A stretch of DNA of 64,000 nt from contig NZ_CP073104.1 in assembly GCF_018138145.1 (NCBI RefSeq), positions 372,001-436,000 on the forward strand, in the 5' to 3' direction. Below are positions 17,198 through 25,031 of this stretch, in pieces. The translations under genes and the position numbers were made by a program. The DNA comes from Pseudomonas sp. SCA2728.1_7. GTDB lineage: Bacteria; Pseudomonadota; Gammaproteobacteria; Pseudomonadales; Pseudomonadaceae. Within the stretch, counting starts at the first letter, position 1. The number at the start of each line of letters is the position of its first letter. The notes beneath the pieces were generated by a model. The model was not told the DNA's origin. It saw only the letters and a list, made by a program, of their open reading frames with translations, and did no database searches.

Positions 17198-17788
17198 TCA
17201 TGCCGCGTGCGCAGCAGGAGTGGCCGCTGCAGCAAGGTGGTTGATGGACTCAATGAGCCTTGCGTAGATCTCGGCATCGGGGTCGTACAAGGTGAAGCAG
17301 CGCGTATGCGGACTCTTGTTGCCGATGCTCAAGATGACGGTGACGCCGCGGCGTGTATGAGTGCGATGCACCGCCACATGCAGGGGAAGTTCAAAACTCA
17401 TGTCGAGGCTCAGCACGCCGCCGGTGTGCACCAGTTCGAACACGCGTTGCTTGTCCTGGACATCAAAACGGCCGTATTGACGATCGGCATGCGGGAGATG
17501 CACCAGATCGCTGGAGTTGCTCGAGTCGAACGGAGCGTTGGCAATCTCTTCAATAAAGTCGGCCAGTTTGAGGTGCATCTTCTTGTCGTTCTGCAGGGTC
17601 AGCGTGTGGCGTTCGCTGCCCAGCTCCACGACAAAAGTGCTTTCCACTGCGCCGCGCTCAGCCTTGAGACGGAATGCCAGGCATTCACGCTTCGGTGCTG
17701 TGCGCAGGACGTGGTTGAAGGTCTCGGTCAGGTTGACCTGGGCGTTAAGCAACTGCAGGGTGCGGTTGTCGATCTTGTACTTGATCAT
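17198..17788 (-). CDS. Hypothetical phage protein (196 aa)
   Basis: ATG at 17788; its start overlaps the stop of the small gene upstream (17785-17964). No recognised domain. A beta-rich central part (FVVELGSERHTLTLQNDKKMHL) and an Ala-rich tail are visible. It is part of the leftward early operon from the promoter at 18001-18029. Confidence 0.6.
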   Translation of the reverse strand: MIKYKIDNRTLQLLNAQVNLTETFNHVLRTAPKRECLAFRLKAERGAVESTFVVELGSERHTLTLQNDKKMHLKLADFIEEIANAPFDSSNSSDLVHLPHADRQYGRFDVQDKQRVFELVHTGGVLSLDMSFELPLHVAVHRTHTRRGVTVILSIGNKSPHTRCFTLYDPDAEIYARLIESINHLAAAATPAAHAA

Positions 17789-17964
17789 GCCGCGTGCCCT
17801 CCACCGTTCGGATCGATAGGAGAGGGCTGGTAGGACTTGGCGACAAGCTTGGGTTTGCTGTTATGAATGATGACCAGACAGCCCGTGGTGAGCTGCAGCT
17901 GTTCGATCAGTTTGCGATTGCTGACGCATGCCGGATGGACATGCAAGGTTGCGGTGGTACGCAT
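17785..17964 (-). CDS. Small early phage protein (59 aa)
   Basis: ATG at 17964 with GAGG upstream. It is the first gene behind the strong leftward promoter. The peptide (HVHPACVSNRKLIEQLQLTTGCLVIIHNSKPKLV) resembles short uncharacterised proteins in this position. It couples by ATGA overlap to the next gene. Confidence 0.6.
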   Translation of the reverse strand: MRTTATLHVHPACVSNRKLIEQLQLTTGCLVIIHNSKPKLVAKSYQPSPIDPNGGGHAA

Positions 17965-18000
17965 TGGTATTGCCTCGCTCTGTGGTAAAGAGTGAGGCAA

Positions 18001-18040
18001 ATATCACGCAATGTGCTTATACGTGTCAACACATAGTGTG
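18001..18040 (-). promoter_or_regulatory. Leftward early promoter with two operator palindromes
   Basis: On the reverse strand TTGACA (18029-18024), a 17-base spacer and TGATAT (18006-18001) form a near-consensus sigma-70 promoter. Two CAC-N5-GTG palindromes overlap or flank it (18005-18015 and 18030-18040). The same pattern occurs at the rightward promoter, so these are likely sites for the CI-type repressor or Cro. Confidence 0.7.
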
Positions 18041-18041
18041 A

Positions 18042-18791
18042 TTAAAATAGCGCAGCACTGTGTAGAAAGCGTGATGACTTCAATATTCCGCCTACGAGAT
18101 GAATTTCTTCCACCTCTTGTTCTGCAATGTGAAGAGTTTCGTGCTCGGTATTGACGCTATCCAACCGGTACATTCCGTCTCGGAGATAGATAAACTCTTT
18201 GATCATCGCTTTGCCGGAGGACGTTCGAACTATGACCTCGTCACCGCTAATGAAGCGTTTGTTCGGCTCTATAAGAACGAACTCGCCATTTTTTATGCGG
18301 GGCATCAGGCTATCGCCCATGACTCTTATGCCATAGGCATCTGGGTCATCGCTATGTATGTTTAGGTAGCCTTCACCTTGCCCTGGTGGCGGTTCTACCG
18401 TGTCGAAGAAGCCCTCATTCCCAAGCTGCGCGTTTGATAGCACAGGGACCTTTCCATCCTTAGCCCAGCCTACAAGGCTGCTAACAGGTTGGTCTTTGTC
18501 TTTCGATCTTCCGTAGTCCCTCACAAGACGGTCTTCAGACCGAATCCGACCTTGAATGGCGTCTGAGTACGACTCAACGTCGGAACGATTTTTTCCTGCT
18601 ACCAAGTCTGGAAAAGATACTCCCAGTGCTGTCGCTATCTTTTGCAAGTCGTGGAGATTGGGCTGACGAGCCCCTTTCTCGTAATTGCCTATCCGAGACT
18701 GAGATTCCCAACCGCAAGCGAAAGCAAGGGCTTGTTGGCTCATGCCCTTGGCTTTGCGGTATTGCTTAATACGTTCGCCGAGTGTGTTCAT
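18042..18791 (-). CDS. CI-type repressor with S24 (LexA-like) peptidase domain
   Basis: 249 residues. An N-terminal helix-turn-helix (about 5-60; GMSQQALAFACGWESQSRIGNYEKG) is joined by a linker to a C-terminal S24 domain with the Ser nucleophile in MGDSLMP (S161) and the Lys base in GKAMIKEF (K198). The domain start reads PVLSNAQLG, a variant of the usual cleavage region. It should hold the lysogenic state and be cleaved with RecA after DNA damage. Its reading direction, away from Cro, is the lambda arrangement. Confidence 0.85.
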   Translation of the reverse strand: MNTLGERIKQYRKAKGMSQQALAFACGWESQSRIGNYEKGARQPNLHDLQKIATALGVSFPDLVAGKNRSDVESYSDAIQGRIRSEDRLVRDYGRSKDKDQPVSSLVGWAKDGKVPVLSNAQLGNEGFFDTVEPPPGQGEGYLNIHSDDPDAYGIRVMGDSLMPRIKNGEFVLIEPNKRFISGDEVIVRTSSGKAMIKEFIYLRDGMYRLDSVNTEHETLHIAEQEVEEIHLVGGILKSSRFLHSAALF

Positions 18792-18827
18792 GTGCTTTTT
18801 TTACCACGCTCTGAAATTATTTATCAT

Positions 18828-18867
18828 CACTTTTCGTGTTGAGATATCTACGATTCGTGATTAAGAT
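18828..18867 (+). promoter_or_regulatory. Rightward early promoter and operators
   Basis: TTGAGA (18839-18844), 17-base spacer, TAAGAT (18862-18867). The palindrome CACTTTTCGTG (18828-18838) lies just upstream, and TACGATTCGTG (18849-18859), a one-base variant of CAC-N5-GTG, lies inside the spacer. Binding of a dimeric repressor here would block transcription of cro and the replication genes. Confidence 0.6.
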
Positions 18868-18891
18868 GGCTGCGGCTAATTGGAGGGCATC

Positions 18892-19116
18892 ATGAATCTG
18901 ATCGCTGAACATCGAGAGAAAGCTGGGATCAAGCAAAAGGAACTCGTTGTAGCTCTTGGATGGACTCAGGCACGTATAAGCAATTACGAAGCAGGACGTC
19001 GAATCGCAGGGCTTACGGAGTGCAGAGCCATAGTCAGAGCGCTCAATAAGCTAGGAGCGCCGTGCAGTCTTGATGACGTATTTCCTCCGGAAATGGAAGA
19101 GTCCCAAGCCGCATAG
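18892..19116 (+). CDS. Cro-like XRE regulator
   Basis: 74 residues; ATG at 18892 follows GGAGGG. A helix-turn-helix of XRE/Cro type (GIKQKELVVALGWTQARISNYEAGRR) fills most of the protein. Divergent from the CI gene across the operator region, as in lambda. Expected role: switch to lytic growth by blocking the repressor promoter. Confidence 0.8.
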   Translation: MNLIAEHREKAGIKQKELVVALGWTQARISNYEAGRRIAGLTECRAIVRALNKLGAPCSLDDVFPPEMEESQAA

Positions 19117-19122
19117 AAAAAA

Positions 19123-19177
19123 GGCGACCCAAGGGTCGCCCAGTTTCTCCCGACAGCATCACCACAATGCTGTCGGG
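19123..19177. terminator. Two strong hairpins between cro and CII
   Basis: GGCGACCC-AA-GGGTCGCC (19123-19140) and CCCGACAGCAT / ATGCTGTCGGG with a 7-base loop (19149-19177). Their place matches lambda tR1, where early rightward transcripts stop unless antiterminated. The A run before the first hairpin would make it a terminator for the opposite strand too. Confidence 0.55.
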
Positions 19178-19203
19178 TCGCGATGCCAGAAGGCGAGCAC
19201 CAC

Positions 19204-19437
19204 ATGCCGCCGACCTTCATCGCGTTTCCAAGGCTCGGAAGCCTTGGTGTTGCTGCCGTTCTTACCACAGAGCTGGCAGCTGTTGCGCCAGGGGTGAACA
19301 ACGGATTGTTCGCCCCGGCACGGTGCCGGTTATCCCCTGCAAGGGTTCCCGGCGTTTGGGCCATACCAAGCCACGCGGCAAATGTATCACCAACTTCTGT
19401 CGCGCGGCACTGGCAACTTTTAGGATTAATGCCATGA
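19204..19437 (+). CDS. Small phage protein coupled to CII (77 aa)
   Basis: ATG at 19204 has AAGGCGAG upstream, and the frame ends in the TGA at 19435-19437, overlapping the CII ATG (19434) as ATGA. That coupling supports translation. The peptide is Ala/Val/Pro-rich with no recognised domain. Similar frames recur at this place in Pseudomonas prophages, but some may be conserved non-coding DNA, so the call is moderate. Confidence 0.4.
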   Translation: MPPTFIAFPRLGSLGVAAVLTTELAAVAPGVNNGLFAPARCRLSPARVPGVWAIPSHAANVSPTSVARHWQLLGLMP

Positions 19438-19952
19438 GCCGAATTGCTCTCAGTTCTCTGGAACGGGCGCAGCGGGAAATCCTGCCGCTCGATTTAGCGC
19501 TGTACCACGCCGCTCGCGATTACCCGGGCGGCGCCGCTGCCATCGCCGCGACTACGGGCCGCAACCCGACCACGCTGCAGCACAAGCTATCGCCAACTCA
19601 CCCGAGTCACTCCATCAACATTCAGGAATTCGGTGAGATCCTCGAACTGACTAAGGATCGCCGCATTCTCGATGCGGTGCATGCGCTGGTCGGTGACACG
19701 ATCTGGCAGGAGCTGGCGGACACCTACACCAACGACATGCCCGAAACCTTGACCACGGGTATCGCCGAATACTTCCGCCAGGTCGCTGATCTGGCCGAGA
19801 CCTGGGCCAAGAGCATCGGCGACGGTGTGGTGACTGATCAGGAACTGGCGGCGATTCGCCTGCAGGTGTTCCGCGGTATTCAAGGACTGCTGGGTTTGTT
19901 CAACCGCGCCACCTACGTCAACCAGACGACGCGAGGTGCTGACCGTGGCTGA
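19434..19952 (+). CDS. Phage regulatory protein CII (CP76 type)
   Basis: 172 residues. The pattern DLALYHAARDYPGGAAAIAATTGRNPTTLQHKLSP is the start of the P2-like CII/CP76 family, with an HTH that senses or sets the lysis-lysogeny choice. ATG at 19434 follows AGGATT. It is followed by the zinc-finger gene with an 8-base overlap. Confidence 0.75.
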   Translation: MSRIALSSLERAQREILPLDLALYHAARDYPGGAAAIAATTGRNPTTLQHKLSPTHPSHSINIQEFGEILELTKDRRILDAVHALVGDTIWQELADTYTNDMPETLTTGIAEYFRQVADLAETWAKSIGDGVVTDQELAAIRLQVFRGIQGLLGLFNRATYVNQTTRGADRG

Positions 19953-20169
19953 TATTGCCGATTTCGCCAATGATCTGGTGCAGGAACGTATCGATCAGGC
20001 CATGGCCGCGCGCAGCGCTGCCAAAGCCGAAAGCGCTGCTCATTCCTTGCTGTTCTGTGAAGCCTGTGACGATCCGATTCCGGAAGCCCGTCGCCTGGCC
20101 TCACCGGGTTGCTCGCAGTGCATCAGCTGCCAATCCCTCTCTGAGCGGGGGATTCAGCATGCTCGATGA
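19945..20169 (+). CDS. DksA/TraR-type C4 zinc-finger protein
   Basis: 74 residues; GTG at 19945 with GAGG upstream. It has an N-terminal helix (DLVQERIDQAMAARSA) and the zinc site CEACDDPIPEARRLASPGCSQCISCQ cut as CxxC...CxxC, the mark of small phage TraR/DksA-like proteins that bind RNA polymerase in its secondary channel. It overlaps both neighbours and so belongs to the replication operon. Confidence 0.75.
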   Translation: MADIADFANDLVQERIDQAMAARSAAKAESAAHSLLFCEACDDPIPEARRLASPGCSQCISCQSLSERGIQHAR

Positions 20170-22378
20170 AGTGTTGGGGCAATTCGCCGATTACGGTCTG
20201 GAGCCAGCGCAACCGCTGGTGTTCGGCAAGCTGACCCGCTGCAAGACTTCGCAGGACAAGGGCAAAGAAAAGAACGGCTGGTTCGTGGTGCACGAGCAGC
20301 GCACGGAGAAGGGCGACACCCTGATCTTCGGTGCTTTCGGTGACTGGCGTTCTGGCGAGACGCAGAAGATCAAGGTCAAGGCCGGTCGCATGTCGCCGGA
20401 AGAGCGCGAAGTGATGCGAGCCCGCCAGGAAGAAGCCAAGCGCCGCGCTGCCGAAATCGCGAGTAACGCTGCGCGGCGGGCCGCGAAAAGGGCGCAGGGT
20501 TTGTTTGAGCGCATGCCGACCACCGGGCGCAGCGAATACCTGGACCGCAAGCAGATCGTCGGTATCAAGGTGCGTTACGCGCCGCGCACCGGTGCGGTAC
20601 TGGTCCCGATGAACAATGCTCGTGATCAGATCATGGGCCTGCAGGTGATCTTCCCGAACAAGCAAGAAGACACCGGCCGCGACAAATCCTACTGGCCTTA
20701 CGGGATGGCAAAGGAGGGCACCTTTCATCTGCTCGGTCCGCATCCGGTACCGGGCGAACCGGTGCTGGTCTGTGAGGGTTACGCCACCGGCGCCAGCCTG
20801 CACATGGCGACGTCGCTTGCCGTAGCGGTGGCCTTCGATGCGGGCAACCTGCTGGCCGTGTGCAAGGTCATGCGCGAGCGCTTTGCCGGCTGCCCGCTGA
20901 TCATCTGCCGCGATGACGACTGGAAGACCACCAAGCCCAACGGCGATGCGTGGAACCCGGGTGAGGAGAAGGCCAGCAACGCCGCCCTCATCGTCGGTGC
21001 CCAGGTCGTTGCGCCGATCTTCTCGGTCGAGCGTCACGACAAGTGGACCGACTTCAACGACCTGCACGTCGCCGAGGGCCTCGACGCGGTGCGCCGGCAA
21101 GTCCTCGCTGTGGTGCGCCCACCCGCTGCTGGTGGCTGGAAAGATCAACTCGCCCGCAGTGAAAGCGGCGCCTTGATCGCGCACATGCAGAACGTCGAAC
21201 TGATCCTGGCTCATGACGAACGCTGGGCCGGGGTGATCAGCTACTGCGCCTTCAGCTCGAAGATCGTCAAGTTACGCGCCGCCCCTTATGGCGGTGGTAC
21301 TGGCGAGTGGGCTGACATCGATGATGTGCGCGTCATGAAGTGGCTCGCGCAGCAGTACAACCTGCGCGTGAAGTCCTCGCACGTGATTGAGGCCGTCAGC
21401 GTCGTGGCGCACGACCACGCCTTTCACCCGGTGCGTGAGTATCTGAAAAAACTCGAATGGGATCGTGTACCGCGTCTGGAACGTTGGCTGACGGATGTCA
21501 TGGGGGTGAAGGCAACGGATTACACCTCCAAGGTCGGCAAACGCTGGATGATCTCCGCCGTGGCGCGGGTGATGAAGCCGGGCTGCAAGGCCGACTCGGT
21601 GATGATCCTCGAAGGCGTACAAGGTGCCGGTAAGTCGACCGCCATGAGCGTGCTCGGCGGTGAGTGGTTCATGGATACGCCGTTTGCTCTCGGTGACAAG
21701 GACGGCTTTCAGGCGATCCGCGGCAAGTGGATCGTCGAGCTGGGCGAACTGGACAGCTTCAACAAGGCCGAGAGCACCAAGGCCAAGCAGTTCTTCTCCG
21801 CGTCCACCGACACCTACCGCGAAAGCTATGGCCGCAGAACGCTGGACGTGCCACGCCAGTGTGTCTTCGTCGGTACCACCAACCAGGACGAGTACCTCAA
21901 AGACGCCACTGGCAACCGCCGCTATTGGCCGGTGGCCTGTACCAAGGTCGACGTGGCGTTGCTGCGCGAGATCCGCGACCAGCTCTGGGCCGAAGCGATG
22001 TTCTGCTTTGAGGCCGGGGACCTCTGGTGGGTAACGCGAGAGGAAGCACCAATGTTCAGCGAGGAACAGGACGAACGCTTCGTGGTGGACGAATGGGAAA
22101 CGCCCATCCTGACCTGGCTCGAAGAGTCGCAGATCGGCGAGACCACCACCGGCAGCGAGGTGATGAGTCAGGCGCTCAAGCTCGATCCCGGTCACTGGGG
22201 CAAACCGGAGCAGATGCGCGTGGGTGCGATCTTGCATCGACTGGGCTGGCGACGTTTCCGTTTGGGCGCCTTGAGCAAGAGCGGCCAGCGGCCATGGGCG
22301 TACAAGAAACCGGAGGGTTGGGGCAGGGCGCCTGCTCTGGAACAACCTGAGTTCGAGGAGCCGTGCTTCGATGATTAA
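20159..22378 (+). CDS. Phage primase-helicase with TOPRIM and VapE-type ATPase domains
   Basis: ATG at 20159 after GGGGGA gives 739 residues; the frame is open further upstream but overlaps the previous gene. The N-terminal half carries a TOPRIM-like block (EPVLVCEGYATGASL, about 200-215; PLIICRDDD, about 250). The C-terminal half is a virulence-associated-E helicase: Walker A EGVQGAGKST (about 485), WIVELGELDSF, and the sensor region VGTTNQDEYLKDATGNRRYWPV. Such proteins prime and unwind DNA at the phage origin. Repeats just downstream may be that origin. Confidence 0.85.
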   Translation: MLDEVLGQFADYGLEPAQPLVFGKLTRCKTSQDKGKEKNGWFVVHEQRTEKGDTLIFGAFGDWRSGETQKIKVKAGRMSPEEREVMRARQEEAKRRAAEIASNAARRAAKRAQGLFERMPTTGRSEYLDRKQIVGIKVRYAPRTGAVLVPMNNARDQIMGLQVIFPNKQEDTGRDKSYWPYGMAKEGTFHLLGPHPVPGEPVLVCEGYATGASLHMATSLAVAVAFDAGNLLAVCKVMRERFAGCPLIICRDDDWKTTKPNGDAWNPGEEKASNAALIVGAQVVAPIFSVERHDKWTDFNDLHVAEGLDAVRRQVLAVVRPPAAGGWKDQLARSESGALIAHMQNVELILAHDERWAGVISYCAFSSKIVKLRAAPYGGGTGEWADIDDVRVMKWLAQQYNLRVKSSHVIEAVSVVAHDHAFHPVREYLKKLEWDRVPRLERWLTDVMGVKATDYTSKVGKRWMISAVARVMKPGCKADSVMILEGVQGAGKSTAMSVLGGEWFMDTPFALGDKDGFQAIRGKWIVELGELDSFNKAESTKAKQFFSASTDTYRESYGRRTLDVPRQCVFVGTTNQDEYLKDATGNRRYWPVACTKVDVALLREIRDQLWAEAMFCFEAGDLWWVTREEAPMFSEEQDERFVVDEWETPILTWLEESQIGETTTGSEVMSQALKLDPGHWGKPEQMRVGAILHRLGWRRFRLGALSKSGQRPWAYKKPEGWGRAPALEQPEFEEPCFDD

Positions 22379-22730
22379 AGCGATCGATATGGCTCTCAAA
22401 CAATGGGCGCAGGAGCTGCACAGCGATGGGGTCGCCGCCGGTTACTCAGGCGGCAACATGGTCGCGATGATGATGGAGAGCGGTGGTCAACTGGTGCGCG
22501 GCAGGCGCGGAAGCAGGGTGCCGCTGGAAGCTTCGCTGGACATTGAGCGCATCGTGAAGAAACGCCTCGATCCCGAGCTGATGACGGTGGTCCAGGTGCA
22601 TTACTTCCAGCCTGATGCGCCTTTGACTGCGCGTCTGGCTGAGAGTGGCTGCACACGCAACCTCTACTACCAGCGCTTGCATGACGCTCACATCGTGGTT
22701 GAGCACTTCCTCCTGGGGGAAGCGGCTTGA
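22371..22730 (+). CDS. Phage protein in antiterminator position (119 aa)
   Basis: Overlaps the primase stop by 8 bases. It has a basic central segment (RGRRGSRVPLEASLDIERIVKKRLDPEL) and a C-terminal HTH-like region (LTARLAESGCTRNLYYQRLHDAHIVVE) resembling sigma-region-4-like Q proteins of small phages. The antitermination role is inferred from position; the HTH pattern is visible. Confidence 0.5.
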   Translation: MIKAIDMALKQWAQELHSDGVAAGYSGGNMVAMMMESGGQLVRGRRGSRVPLEASLDIERIVKKRLDPELMTVVQVHYFQPDAPLTARLAESGCTRNLYYQRLHDAHIVVEHFLLGEAA

Positions 22731-23259
22731 TCGTGGGCATTACTCTGGCTCACGCCGTCCCACTGGCCTGCCTCCGTCCCACGGCTTTTTGCGGTGGTGG
22801 GACGGGCGCAGGCCCCGTCGTTGTTGGGCTGTCCCACCGTCCCACCTTTTTCATGCCTCCCGCCCGTGTATGCGTAGCGGGCATCAATGCGCGTGTTCAC
22901 GCGCACGCGTGTTTTTAAATATTCTCTCTATACACGAGAAAGGAGAGTTAAAAGTAGGACGGTGGGGCAAAGCCCCAATTTGCCGGGCTTTCAGACGTCC
23001 CACCTTGTTTTAGAGAGGTGGGACGCATGGGACGCCAGAAAAGCAAAAGACAGCCGGGATAGATATTCACCGACATTCGCCTGCCGTTCACCGGGCGTCA
23101 CCCACACATTCACCGGATGGCATTAAAACGGTCTTGCTGCCACCAGAATCGACCTGTAAAAAGGGGCCATCTTCGATGGGTGCGACCGCAAAGCGCGGCA
23201 GGCCACCCACCACCTGACCCGGCCATTGCGCCGGGTCTTTTTGTTTAAGGGGCAGGGCA
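22731..23259. repeat. Repeat-rich region: about nine GTGGGACG motifs and three TTCACCG motifs
   Basis: No gene. GTGGGACG or its complement occurs at 22756-22763, 22775-22782, 22797-22804, 22830-22837 (one mismatch), 22838-22845, 22954-22961 (one mismatch), 22996-23003, 23018-23025 and 23027-23034 (one mismatch). TTCACCG occurs at 23066-23072, 23087-23093 and 23109-23115; its complement CGGTGAA resembles the P4 origin iteron (GGTGAACA, from memory). An AT-rich stretch lies at 22915-22945. This looks like a replication origin served by the adjacent primase-helicase. Confidence 0.55.
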
Positions 23260-23592
23260 ATGACGAACGAGCAACAGGCACTGGCAGAGATGCCGATCTG
23301 GTTGGTGATTGCCCTGTCATTGGTGGGCGGTGTGTCCGGCGAGATGTGGCGCGCCGACAAGGACGGGGCGCGAGGCTGGGCGTTACTGCGCCGCCTCGCA
23401 CTTCGGTCCGGTGCCTGCATCGTGTGCGGCGTGTCAGCGATGATGTTGCTGTTCGGTGCGGGCCTGTCGATCTGGACAGCGGGCGCCTTGGGTTGCCTGA
23501 CCGCGATGGCCGGCGCCGATGTCGCCATCGGCTTGTACGAACGCTGGGTTGCCAAGCGGCTGGACCTGAGCGAGGCCGAGCCGAAGGCATAA
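23260..23592 (+). CDS. Phage holin-family membrane protein
   Basis: 110 residues, ATG at 23260 behind GGGGCAGGG. Three hydrophobic segments are visible (about 12-30, 48-66, 72-90), with an N-terminus like those of holins that precede terminase genes in Pseudomonas phages. It would make lesions in the inner membrane at lysis. No endolysin or spanin follows it, so in this element it is an orphan. Confidence 0.65.
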   Translation: MTNEQQALAEMPIWLVIALSLVGGVSGEMWRADKDGARGWALLRRLALRSGACIVCGVSAMMLLFGAGLSIWTAGALGCLTAMAGADVAIGLYERWVAKRLDLSEAEPKA

Positions 23593-23730
23593 GCCGGGCA
23601 GGCTGGGCAGGGCGCCGATTTTTACGGGTCCTCCCCGAAGGCCGCCCCCTACACGGGTTATCGAACTCGCGAGATCTCTCTAGCTGAAACCTTTGCAGGG
23701 ATGTCCGTCTTTCCAAGTGGAAGAGGGGTC

Positions 23731-23931
23731 TCAGCACTGATAACGATCACGGATGTGCTGGTTGTAGTAGGCGCCTTTGGACACCGCGGCCATCAAGCCA
23801 TTGTGTATGGCCGATGGGACGCCGCAGAAATCGTAAGAGTGACCCTGTTCAAAGCGGATCCTCATTCGTCTCGTTGCTGGGTCGTAGCCAACGGCGGTCA
23901 TCGCACTGGAACGCACGGCAATCATGTCCAT
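23731..23931 (-). CDS. KTSC domain protein
   Basis: ATG at 23931 with GAGGGAGAG upstream gives 66 residues matching the KTSC pattern: VRSSAMTAVGYDPATRRMRIRFEQG, Y(D)FCGVP, and SKGAYYNQHIRDRY at the end. Small KTSC proteins of phages are of unknown function, possibly nucleic-acid binding. It is on the strand opposite to its neighbours. Confidence 0.7.
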   Translation of the reverse strand: MDMIAVRSSAMTAVGYDPATRRMRIRFEQGHSYDFCGVPSAIHNGLMAAVSKGAYYNQHIRDRYQC

Positions 23932-24152
23932 GACATCTCTCCCTCTGATGGATCGTCCACTGATGCTAGTCGAGCGAGGCGGATCTGCAGCCCAGGCCAC
24001 CGAAAAGTCGCCGGGGACCCTGAGGACTTTCAAAGGACACGGGGTCGGAAACCCGCGGGATCTTGTTAGTGGGAGGCCCACCAGCTTACTGAAATTTCAA
24101 TCCACTGAAATCTTGAAAAGATTCATTGAAAAGCAGCTGAAAAGGAGGGCTT

Positions 24153-24755
24153 ATGAGCACAGCTACATACCTGTCAAAGAGCGCCTTCGCTGCGCACATC
24201 GGCCGATCACCGAGCTACATCACCTGGCTCAAGGAAAACGGCCGACTGGTCCTGTCTCCAAATGGCAAGCAGGTCGACGTTCTGGCCACCGAAGCATTGA
24301 TCCGCGATACCGCTGATCCGAGCAAGGCTGCCGTCGCTGCTCGCCACCAACAGGAGCGGCTTCAGCGTGATGTGTACAGCCACGTCGCTGCACAATCCGA
24401 ACCGACTAACATGGCTGCGCCGCCGCCCGCTGATCCTGCGCAAGGGCAGACCCCAGACTTTCAGAAAGCACGAGCGCATCGCGAGCATTACCTGGCGCGG
24501 ATGGCGGAGATGGAGTTTCGCAAGGCGCAGGGGGAACTGGTGGAAATCAGCTTTGTGCAGAAAGCCGCTTTTGAAACGGCGCGTTCGCTCAATCATTCGT
24601 TGATGAGCCTGTCGCCCCAATTGGCACCGCTGTTAGCTGCCCTATCTGATCCATGGGAAGTAGAGCGGCAGCTAACCGCCGCGCTGCGCCAGCGGCTCAA
24701 CGAGGCGGCTCAGGTGTCCAGCGACGACTTTGGATTAGCATTGGACGATTGCTGA
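24153..24755 (+). CDS. Terminase small subunit (Nu1-like)
   Basis: 200 residues, ATG at 24153 after AAGGAGGG. An N-terminal winged-helix (SKSAFAAHIGRSPSYITWLKENGRL) as in lambda Nu1 is followed by a Pro/Gln-rich linker and a helical C-terminal half (HREHYLARMAEMEFRKAQGELVE) that would mediate oligomer formation. It would choose the DNA to be packaged. No large subunit or capsid gene follows; phage homology stops here and cargo begins. Confidence 0.7.
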   Translation: MSTATYLSKSAFAAHIGRSPSYITWLKENGRLVLSPNGKQVDVLATEALIRDTADPSKAAVAARHQQERLQRDVYSHVAAQSEPTNMAAPPPADPAQGQTPDFQKARAHREHYLARMAEMEFRKAQGELVEISFVQKAAFETARSLNHSLMSLSPQLAPLLAALSDPWEVERQLTAALRQRLNEAAQVSSDDFGLALDDC

Positions 24756-25031
24756 TGATGTGCCGATCTTATTCGTCCGGAATGATCGTTTAGCACCGCT
24801 CGCTTTCGGCAAGAAGTGGACGTTCTGGCGTCTCATTCTTCATCGAGACTTATTCACTTTTCGAAAGCTGTATTAAGATCGGCAGTTGGATCTGAAATCC
24901 GATGGCGCGGGAATCGCGTCATGCAACAAAATGACTTCGGCTCGCAGAATGCAGTTGAATCGCACTGCCCGATGGTTGGCCAGCTCAACGAAAATCGCAT
25001 TCGCTGAGCGGGCACCCGTCTCTAGCAAATC
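24756..25031. other. Junction between prophage and cargo
   Basis: No gene. A degenerate border motif (TTTCGGCAAGAAGTGGACGT, 24807-24826) lies just after the terminase gene. The stretch marks the loss of the phage late region. Confidence 0.4.

Noticed and set aside
20123..22399. Two long leftward frames opposite the primase gene
   Set aside because: They are shadows of a high-GC coding sequence; no motif or SD supports them.
22756..23034. CRISPR-like array from the repeated GTGGGACG
   Set aside because: Repeats are only 8 bases, in both directions and irregularly spaced; no cas gene is present.
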